A stretch of DNA of 64,000 nt from Aradus depressus (Eukaryota; Arthropoda; Insecta; Hemiptera; Aradidae), in contig OY759219.1 of the NCBI GenBank assembly GCA_963662175.1, positions 30,484,908-30,548,907 of the forward strand. The letters run 5' to 3'. Position 1 is the stretch's first letter. Every line of letters starts with the position of its first letter. Made by a program: the position numbers and the translations under genes. Of the stretch, positions 43,111 through 51,352 are shown piece after piece. Below the pieces are notes generated by a model. It made no database searches. It was not told the origin of the DNA and saw only the letters and a program-made list of their open reading frames with translations.

Positions 43111-44470
43111 GTCGCTGAAATTTCATGCAACACAAGGTTGTTCGCTGATACGCATCAACCTATAGCAAATCCGTGTTTGTGGCCATCATTCTCTGTAAAA
43201 TTGTCAACTCTCTACAAATCCGCCCACAGTTCCTGAAGTACTTTGCCATTCCGTTTCAGACTAACTTCAAAATAAATAAATTTCCTTTTAATAAGTTCCT
43301 GTAACGATTTTTCCATATAAAAAGAAATTTTTAAATCCAGACTTCTTCCCATTTTAGCGCTTTCTGGGCTAAAATACGTTTTTTTTTTCTCTCTTAGCTT
43401 CACGTTATGAGATGGTTCTGAGCCTGTACGATGTCAGGTACTCATTATGCCGGAATTAACCAATAATCAGTAACATCCCAAAGAAGTTTAAGAAACTCAT
43501 AATAACTTATTTACTAGAATACTTATACTTTTTGGATTTTGGAGATTTTCTCATTGGATATCGATCGCTACATTACGGTACTTCAAGGCAACTTAAAAAG
43601 AATTCTCTCTTTAAGTCACTTAAAGACACCTCTCCTTCTCTTTCTCTCTTTAAGATGAAGTCACTTCTTTTTTTGTTTATGCACTCAAAGATTCCTCCGT
43701 TTTTCTTCACTTGTCTTTTGACACTTACAGACACTACTCACATCTTTCTCTCATTAAGACACCTTTCTTTAAGACAAAGACACTTCTCTTTATCATGAAT
43801 ATAATTTCTCTCTTTCTCTTGAGTTTTTTATTTTTTTGCAACTTTTTCTATGCCCTGAAAGTCCTAAGTACGCACGTATGGTAGCGATATTTAAGTAAGC
43901 AGTTTGCTTTTCCGCAGATATGCGCAGTAGCGATCATTCAAATCTCCACTCTAAAACAGCTTTGTTTTAAAGGAGTTTTAATGTATTTATTCAATAAACG
44001 AGCGCAGATGAGCCAGTTTTTTTTTTTACTTGTTTTGACTTAGACGTATAGCGCATCTATTAAAGTGGGATCCTCTTTGTGTGGGTATGTGTGTGGCATA
44101 TGGCAGAGTGGACAGATGGTAGACAGGACACCACATGTGTTTGTTTCAATGTGCCACCGACTTTGTGTCTGTCTGTGATCCAAACGGATCCTTAACCCAT
44201 CCGTCAAACGTTCTCACGCTTCTGTCCGATCTGCAGTCCAGTATCAATTTGAGGTTTGACAACCATTCACGTTGTAGAGAAAGAGATTACTTACTAAATG
44301 TGGATTATAGTTATTCATATTTTCTAAAGACCTTCTAGATTTTTCCAGAGGCATTTCGAGTCAATTCAAACAACTGACTGAAGGAGATGGACAGAAGACT
44401 TTTGGAGGCCGAAAGAGGCTTTTTGAGGAACCTGAAGCAGGATTTACATCTCCATGATAACAGACCCCCC
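43110..44470. other. Stretch without a recognised gene
   Basis: Contains a CT-rich low-complexity patch with repeated 'TTTAAGNCACTT' motifs (43600-43800) and a tiny plus SINE-A scrap at 43410-43448 (GAGCCTGTACGATGTCAGGT). A 67-codon frame at 44135-44338 is unrecognised. Confidence 0.5.
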
Positions 44471-44479
44471 CTCCCCTCC

Positions 44480-44895
44480 CCTAGCTATACGAAGTCTAGG
44501 AAAAATTATGTAATCGGCCAATAATTGAAATATTCAACGGGATTTCATGTCCTCCGGATTCGAAAATTTTTAAAAAATATCTGCTTGTCGGTGAACACAA
44601 TAACTCCCGATAGAATGAATTTATCAATACAAAATTTTATATGTGAATTCAGAACTCGTGTAACGATGACACCATTGATTTTCAACCATTAAGGCCAAAG
44701 CGAAAGGGAGTGATTAAGGGAAAGGCTGAAAACATCTAATTCGACACAAAATTACATATCTGAATTGAAGACACCATAAGGACGACACTATATTTTCGGC
44801 GAAATCGGTAGAAGGTTTTGGAGGGGGAGCAAAAAAGTAATTGATTAATTTGTTGTGTGGAAGTACATTGCCGCTGATTCACCGACTTTTGAGTA
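44480..44895 (-). repeat. HX repeat, near complete, reverse
   Basis: Begins CTAGCTATACGAAGTCTAGG and AAAAATTATGTAATCGGCC, ends TGTGTGGAAGTACATTGCCG and CTGATTCACCGACTTTTG. Both ends present. Confidence 0.8.
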
Positions 44896-44997
44896 TCATT
44901 TCCATAAATTCACGTAGAAACAAAGACATTTGATTCCTTCTATCTAACTTAAGAACCACGGAACAGATTTTTATGAAACTGAGAAGATATATCAGAT

Positions 44998-45105
44998 GAA
45001 TAAAACAAACTTATTTTTGAAATATTGTCTATTCCACTAAAGAAATTAAATCATTTATTACAAGTTTCCACAATATGTCCGCGTTCCTCAACTTAGAAGA
45101 TATAT
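44998..45105 (-). repeat. T1 tail repeat, unoccupied relative of the Jockey target
   Basis: The minus strand reads TCTTTAGTGGAATAGACAAT, ATTTCAAAAATAAGTTTGTT, which is continuous where the T1 copy at 51.2/55.5 kb is interrupted by the Jockey element. Confidence 0.75.
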
Positions 45106-45176
45106 TAGATCTAAGTTGCAGGTAGTCCCTTAAAAAAGTGGAGTAGAACACGTTACCCGACCGCCAAACCTATAAA

Positions 45177-45350
45177 CAACGTTCCCGACTTCTCAAGCAG
45201 CAACTCTCATCCTACCAATCCCAGCAATATAATTCCTACCTATCCTCTCTATCCACTCAAGATAAATCCTTGTGGTCCGCCACAAGGAATAATCCTCAAG
45301 TACCATACCACTTCCCCTCCATCCTATTCGACCTCAGGAATCGCGATGCA
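45177..45350 (+). pseudogene. Jockey-type ORF2 linker fragment
   Basis: The plus strand encodes QRSRLLKQQLSSYQSQQYNS, YLSSLSTQDKSLWSATRNNP and 'QVPYHFPSILFDLRNRD'. It aligns with the region between endonuclease and reverse transcriptase of the intact Jockey ORF2 (its LNRLTHELKTAIAQYKAETF and 'LAADDGSLWRATR'). No catalytic motif. A 33-35 bp block (GGAATCGCGATGCAGCCCGG..) is duplicated in tandem just after it. Confidence 0.65.
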
Positions 45351-45805
45351 GCCCGGTCTAGTGTGACCAGGACTTCAGGAATCGCGACCCAGCCCGGTCT
45401 TGTGTGACCACTCCTTTCTAGTTAAATATTCTCACGGTCTTTTAACGGTAATCTACCCTGTCTCCCTTATTTTTTATTTATTCATGATTAACCCCACCTC
45501 ACGTCAATTATAACTCAGATTAAAAAAAATGTATATATATATATTAAAAATATAATTTCAAAATTCCTTAGATAACTTGTCAAATTCTGGCCTCAATTCT
45601 ATTCTAAGTCTCCCCTCTTTTAAGTTAAGAGTTGAAATTTGACAGGCTTCCGGAGAATCAGCGTAAATAATCCCCCTGGAATTTCCATTAGTCTATTTTT
45701 GAGGTTTGTATCTTTGGTTTATGATAATGGTAGCTCCTGCTCTCGTGTTTTATTGCTTTATGATACTTTTTTAATGAGTTAATTCTGTTTTTTTTTAAAA
45801 TATAT

Positions 45806-46035
45806 TTTTACTTCCCCGGAAGTATAGGGGAAGTTATGTAATCGGTCAGGAAATTCATATAGAATTTTCACTGGAATTCCATGTTTTCCGATCACTGATT
45901 CCAAAAATTAAAAAGTTATCGGTGAATCACCGGCAATGTACTTCCCCAGAACGAATTAATCAATTTAGGGTTTCGCTCTCCTCCCAAAAGCAATGGACCG
46001 TTTGAGCTACAATTCTATATTGTCTTATATAAGGA
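45806..46035. repeat. HX inverted junction, well preserved
   Basis: Reverse 3' end (TACTTCCCCGGAAGTATAGG, GGAAGTTATGTAATCGGTC... CATGTTTTCCGATCACTGAT) runs directly into forward 5' end (TCGGTGAATCACCGGCAATG, TACTTCCCCAGAACGAATTA). The forward copy is then cut by the LINE tail at 46060 and resumes near 46490. Confidence 0.78.
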
Positions 46036-46059
46036 CTTCTGTGACGTGCCCTGAAAACA

Positions 46060-46440
46060 TATATACAATAATGTGACCTTTTATGAAAACAAACTCAATG
46101 GCCTAAGCCGTCTTGAGGAGTCTAGATTTACATAAATAATATTATCTTATAATCTTATAAACTTATTAACAATAAATTTTTCTATCTAAAATACAAATTA
46201 AAATAAAATAATAAATCTATCTTTGTTTCTATTTATTTATTTAATTCACAGTTTCTGAAATCGTAAGCTTTTTATTTTTTAAATCATCATATTTGGGGCA
46301 GATAATGAGGAAGTGATATAGATCTTCTTTAGAGGGGCTGTAACACATTGGGCATACAAAGTCCATATCTTCGGAGGTATATTGATTGATAGGTGTATAG
46401 CTTAGATGCAACCACCTCTAAGTTTAATTATTAATCTAAT
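46060..46440 (-). pseudogene. LINE ORF2 zinc-finger tail with 3' UTR
   Basis: The minus strand has RWLHLSYTPINQYTSEDMDF, VCPMCYSPSKEDLYHFLIIC, PKYDDLKNKKLTISETVN and a stop. The CxxC...H....C pattern with 'CPxY' is the C-terminal finger of LINE ORF2. Upstream reverse transcriptase is missing. The AT-rich 3' UTR extends to about 46060. It is inserted in a forward HX copy (46035 / 46490). Confidence 0.65.
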
Positions 46441-46489
46441 ACTTGACAATGGTAGGTCACTCTGTAAGTAACTATTAACTATAGTGTTC

Positions 46490-46730
46490 TGGATATTTTT
46501 CATTATAATAAATGTAATTCATTCTATCTGGAGTTATTCTGTTCACAAACACATACAAACATTTGCAGACAGTATATCGCTTTTTTTCTCTTTCTAAATT
46601 TTGGAGTTATGCGGTCCGCTTTAATCCAAGTAAATTTATCTGAAAATCAAAATCTGCCGTCTTTATGCCCTTCTGAATCCACATATAATATTCCGGTTCC
46701 ATATATGCATTTTATCGGGAATTATATATT
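46490..46730 (+). repeat. HX repeat, 3' part after the LINE insertion
   Basis: TCATTCTATCTGGAGTTATT and CTGTTCACAAACACATACAA resume the HX order broken at 46035; a sub-unit-like stretch follows. Confidence 0.65.
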
Positions 46731-46734
46731 TTTA

Positions 46735-47950
46735 TATATTCATTTATTACTACATTGAAGCCTATTAAGGCTTATTGTAGCGAGTTGGGGTATAATTTGA
46801 ATATACATCCGATATAATAATAAAGTAAGAATTTCACAACATAATAAATTTCTAAATATTATAATAAATGCGCACGTTTACTCGTAAACAAACAACCAAA
46901 AGAAATGCAAAACAAAAAAATATATACGTTTATATACATACATAGACATATACATATTATAATGACTTTAAATAAAACCAAAGTAATAAACATTAAGTCA
47001 AACCACTTTGTACTTGAACTGTAAATAACAAGTATTTAACAAAAACTTAATATGAAAATCTCAACTTTAATTTTTTTTAAAATTTTTATTGTAAGTTAGA
47101 TTTTTTTTTTAATGTTTGCTTTTTTAAATTAATATCATTTAGAATATAGTAATAGACATCATTAATTTGCTCCATAGAAACAATCTCTAATATTGTAATA
47201 ATATTACTTTCGTCTTCATCAGAGTTTTCAATATATTTAGATAAATATCTTTCTCTAATATTATTACACAAAGGACAGTTTAATAAAAAATGAACAATAT
47301 TTTCTTTGAGTTCTCTAGATCAACATCTACATTGATCCTTTTCAAAAATAATTTTTTCTTTATTTATAGGTTAGGTTAGGTTTTATGACTCATGCCCGGG
47401 CGTTAACTACGAAGTCATATCGCCTACTACCAGAGCGCTCTTTCGTCACTCTGGTGGACATTAGCCCGACTCTACTGTGGGAGTCTTAAATTTTGTCTAT
47501 CCTAAATTTTTTATTCACCTAGGGTAGGGGTCTTTAACGAGTACCTGACATCGTACAGGCTCGGGACCATCGCTTAACGTCCCATCCGAAGGACGGCGTG
47601 CTTAAGTTTATTTTACCTCCCAGATAAAATAAACTAAGGGCCTCGGTCGGGTTACGAACCCACGTTCTTGAGCTCAGAAGGCAAGCACGCATACCACTGA
47701 GCTACCAGCGCCCTCTTCTTTATTTATATATAAACTGATATGGTGTTTAGAACCCAAACGTAACTGACCTACTGCTCTAATTTTATTGATATGACAATTA
47801 AATAACATATGGCAACTCACAGAACCAAAAGAGCACATATTTCTATAATGTAAGTTATACTTGGAGTTGAGGATTTTTTCAATCTTTACTGATGACATTA
47901 TTTTGGAATGAGGTGATTAAATTATTAAATTCATTTTCTAATATTTATAT
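46735..47950 (-). pseudogene. LINE ORF2 tail interrupted by SINE-A
   Basis: The minus strand encodes KYNLHYRNMCSFGSVSCHML, 'FNCHINKIRAVGQLRLGSKH' and HISLYINKE up to 47729. After removal of the SINE and one TSD copy the frame continues KIIFEKDQCRC, a stop, SRELKENIVHFLLNCPLCNN and IRERYLSKYIENSDEDESNI, ending KKKSNLQ and a stop at about 47086. CxC...HFLLNCP is the LINE C-terminal finger. Apart from the SINE there is one stop. The 3' UTR runs to about 46735. Confidence 0.7.
47369..47715 (-). repeat. SINE-A, full length, inserted in a LINE, 13-bp TSD
   Basis: Perfect 13-bp duplication TTCTTTATTTATA at 47356-47368 and 47716-47728. 347 bp, complete from the tRNA head to the (CCTAA)2 tail. It interrupts the LINE ORF2 tail, whose frame continues on both sides. 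This is the best reference copy for length. Confidence 0.95.
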
Positions 47951-48226
47951 ATATATTACATATATTTTTTTTTTTTTGGACAATTTTGTTGAAAACATTA
48001 ATTTTTTCATATAGTAGATAACTCTCCCTATTCTTAGTACAGCTAGAAATATTGTTGACTCTATATCTGCAGTTGACAGTTCCAATACATATTTCTTATC
48101 AGATAGATAAGTAATATATCTAAGTACGAGGTCTGCAACTTGACTTGAAAAGACATACCGACATACATATGTGCTGTGTTTATCTTTAACGATAACACTT
48201 GTGCTTACGAGTATATGACAATACAT
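47945..48226 (-). CDS. Unrecognised open frame, 93 codons
   Basis: MYCHILVSTSVIVKDKHSTY, then 'LSTADIESTIFLAVLRIGRV', ending lysine-rich. No family seen. It abuts the LINE remnant and may be its upstream part or chance. Confidence 0.15.
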   Translation of the reverse strand: MYCHILVSTSVIVKDKHSTYVCRYVFSSQVADLVLRYITYLSDKKYVLELSTADIESTIFLAVLRIGRVIYYMKKLMFSTKLSKKKKIYVIYI

Positions 48227-48254
48227 TTTTTTGTCTAGCGAGAACTAAACTTAT

Positions 48255-49020
48255 AAGAGCCAGAAAAAAGTGAATCACTGACAATGTACTTCCCCAGTAC
48301 GAATTAATCAACTAAGTTTTCGATTTTCTGAGATTTCTGAATCAGACATCAAGTTCATCAAACTATATTTCATATTGATAAGTTACATAAGTAGTTGAAG
48401 TCGCTGGTAGCTCAGTGGTATGTGTGGTTGCTTACTGAGCTAAAGATAACTGGGACGTAAAATAAACTTAAGCTCGCCATCCTCCGGATGGCTCACTAAT
48501 AAAAGTTTAGGGTTGGCAAAATTTAGAACTGCCATAGTTGGGTTCATGTCCACCGGTTTGGCGAAGGAGCGCTCTGGTAGTAGACGATATGATCTGGTAT
48601 TAAAGCCCGGTCATGAGTCAGAATAACTAACTAACTTGGGTAGTTATTAGGGTTTTTGAGTACAACATCTTAAGCCCTCCCTCCTATTCCCCTCCCCTTT
48701 CTTTTGGTCAATTTGGCTGAAAAGCAATAATTGTAGGCTTCATGGGGCTCTGTATACACGATATATTGATTCTATGTACACGATAACTCCCGGTAGAAAG
48801 AATATGTCGTCACAAAATTTTATATGTATATCCAGAATCCTCTAAGGACGACACCTATTAATTTTCAGCGAAATCAGCCGAAGAGGAGGGGGATTAGAAG
48901 AAGGGTTCATCTCAAAAATCCCAATAACTGCCGATGTAATAAATGTATCTTCATAAAATTTTAAGTCTATTATTGAATTTTAGCCCAAACGTTAGATTGG
49001 CTTTGGAGGCTTTTCGAGAA
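48255..49020. repeat. HX pair in inverted arrangement, one split by SINE-A
   Basis: Forward HX at 48255-48396 (TACTTCCCCAGTACGAATTA) and 48640-48780, split by the SINE. Then 48785-49020 is reverse HX (GATAACTCCCGGTAGAAAGA, ATTTTCAGCGAAATCAGCCG). Confidence 0.72.
48397..48639 (+). repeat. SINE-A, shortened, (AACT)n tail
   Basis: Head GTCGCTGGTAGCTCAGTGGT, no B box, shortened core, and the tail GAATAACTAACTAACTTGG. GTAGTT at 48391-48396 and 48640-48645 is a possible short TSD. Confidence 0.82.
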
Positions 49021-49383
49021 TCCTCCTCCCTTCTGATGGCGCCGTTACAAGAAGACCTAAAAATACTCTTTTCCTGAAGATAGGCTATTCTGGGAGTAGC
49101 TGTCATCTTCCTGATGTTTTGATATTAGTTTGAATCTTTGCAGATGGGGGTTTTTGTTTCTTCCTTGAACTTTCATCTCACGGATTGAATAACAAAAGGA
49201 TCCAGTTCGAAATTTTAAATAAATTATTAATGCAGGTATATTGAATTAAGAAACATTCAAAATAAGTTGCATATAATAATAATAATTAGACTGAAAACTA
49301 CTCAAAGTCAATATCATTATACAACAAAATTTGTTATCCATAATAATATATAATGAAAAAAAGTTTATGTATGTATTTGAGTT

Positions 49384-49945
49384 TTTTTTTTTTTTTTTAA
49401 TTTAAAGATAGCTATTTAAAACTGTATACACATAAATACAACAAGCAAATGTGCTAATAAAGAGGTAATGGCAATGTCAAAATGTCATGAGGGGAGAAAT
49501 CACCCAGTGGTGACACTCCCTAATCACTGAGTTTAAGTCCGTAAGTCCACATAGGTTTGAGTATTGAGTTGTATATAAGTCGTTTTGTTGTCAGAGTTAG
49601 TTTGGATCTTTTGTCTAGTAGTTTTAGTAGAAGTTTATAACGTCTGTTCATTTCTTGTCTTTTCAGTCTCGTGTGAGGATTCCAAGTTAGTCGTTTGTCG
49701 AGTATGAGGCCTAGATAGCGGACTTCGTTTTTTAAAGGAATGGGATTTTTGTTAAGGTGGAGGGCAGGTATATTTTCGACGATGGGTGAAGACGATGTGA
49801 ACTGATTTTGTGTCGTTCACCTTCACTCTCCACTTTTTGTACCAGGACTGAAGGGTTATCAGGTGTTCTTGTAGGTGTCTGGATAATAGGACAGGGTCGG
49901 GATGAGGAGAGAGGATTGAAGTATCATCTGCAAAGGTCTGGAGTT
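49384..49945 (-). pseudogene. Jockey-type reverse transcriptase fragment with poly(A), unlisted by long frames
   Basis: The minus strand encodes LQTFADDTSILSPHPDPVLL, SRHLQEHLITLQSWYKKWRV, KVNDTKSVHIVFTHRRK. After a frameshift it continues 'IPLKNEVRYLGLILDKRLTW', then RRYKLLLKLLDKRSKLTLTT and LIYNSILKPMWTYGL. FADD is the RT catalytic box (YADD in the intact copy). It then jumps to the 3' UTR shared with 23600-23740 and ends in poly(A) (T run 49384-49399). Truncated and internally deleted. Confidence 0.8.
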
Positions 49946-50159
49946 GGTATTTGAGTTAGTATCGAAAATTATTTAACCGATTTGGATAATGCTCTTACTG
50001 TTGGAACATGCTTTATCAAAAGGGAGCTAAGCAGTGATGGTAAATGTGATGCAGGAGAAACGTCCGTTCGGGCGCCATGTATTGTATATGCTGCCTAAAC
50101 CATCAAAGATATATCAAAAAGATGTATGGAGGAAATGATATATACTGTTGAAGCGTTTT

Positions 50160-50560
50160 AACTCATAGGTACTTTCATATGCCAATTGCCGGACGTCGGG
50201 AGATTGCCAATTTCGAGAGGCGTACTTCACCGAATTCAAAAAATGTTGGTACTCAGTAGACGCAGAATTTCATGCTCTACAACTTTTATTACATGAGTTT
50301 TTCTCTTAGAATACTCACTCCCAAGCTGTAGATTCATATATAGTACTATATCTCAGTTTTTGACAAAGATGGAAAAAATCGTCGTTTTTGACCGGGGTTT
50401 TCGACCATATCACTTGATCGAATTATTAAGTTGTGGTACTCAATCGACGCAGAATTTATTGCTCTTTAATTTGTTATATTGTACCTTTTTCGCTAGGATG
50501 CATCGTTTAGGAATTATAGGCAAAAACCCAAAAAAAGTCCTATAATTTCGAGGTTTTTTG
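50160..50560 (+). repeat. Two diverged copies of a ~190-bp block
   Basis: GTTGGTACTCAGTAGACGCA / GTGGTACTCAATCGACGCA plus GAATTT..TGCTCT recur at 50245 and 50431. A 61-codon frame inside is not recognisable. Confidence 0.55.
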
Positions 50561-50640
50561 GCTGCTTAAAGTTTTCCCGAGGTCGCCGTTAGCATTTTTG
50601 TTTTTTACATATTCGTGGCCATATATACAAGTTAAAAAAA

Positions 50641-50762
50641 TAAAAGCTTCTACACAACCTTTTGCAACGTACAATATCTCTACTGACTGGAGTTTAAAAA
50701 ATAAAAGCTTCTACACAACCTTTTGCAACGTACAATATCTCTACTGACTGGCCTAATAAAAA
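50641..50762 (+). repeat. 61-bp tandem duplication
   Basis: TAAAAGCTTCTACACAACCT through CTCTACTGACTGG is present twice (50641, 50702) with no difference seen. A recent slip duplication. Confidence 0.85.
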
Positions 50763-51142
50763 GTTATACAAAAAAGTCCGCGACATCATATACCTATCTA
50801 TAACAGAAAGCCTTCAATAAGAGCTATTATTTATAAATAACAATTTGTAGTTTTGTCTTTACTTTGTGTTTGTAACAAGTTGTCACAAAAACTGAATCGA
50901 TTATGTTGAAATTTCATATAAGGAAGGTGCACAAAATATGAAATGAATGCTCCATAACAGATGATCGGACTATCATGAAATTACTTTAATAATTAGTTTT
51001 AAAATTAAACGTGGTATCTCCAAATTTTGAACGGGAGAGGCTTTTCGAGGTTAATTTATAAAACCGTAGCGTACTTCGAGGCGGCAGACCCATCGTCGGA
51101 GTAAAACTAAGCAAAATGAAAAAAAAAAATATTCAGTTCATA

Positions 51143-51215
51143 ACTAGACCTGACGATGGTGTAAGGCCGAAACCGGTAGTTATATATATTTATATCTTTA
51201 GTGGAATAGACAATA
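51143..51215 (+). repeat. T1 tail, left half, at the Jockey insertion site
   Basis: Reads CTGACGATGGTGTAAGGCCG, AAACCGGTAGTTATATA, then TTTAGTGGAATAGACAATAT. It resumes at 55497 (GACAATATTTTAAAAATAAG, TTTGTTTTATTT). The CTGACGA...CGAAA layout is like the conserved parts of a hammerhead, discussed in the findings. Confidence 0.65.
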
Positions 51216-51352
51216 TTTTTTTTTTTTTTTTCACCTTTATTACATAATTTCCAACTATGAAATATATCACAACAAGGAAATATAATCACAAAGAAAAACA
51301 GAAATACCACTTGAGTCTCTTGATGAGACGGCTGGTCAATACCACCGCCTCC

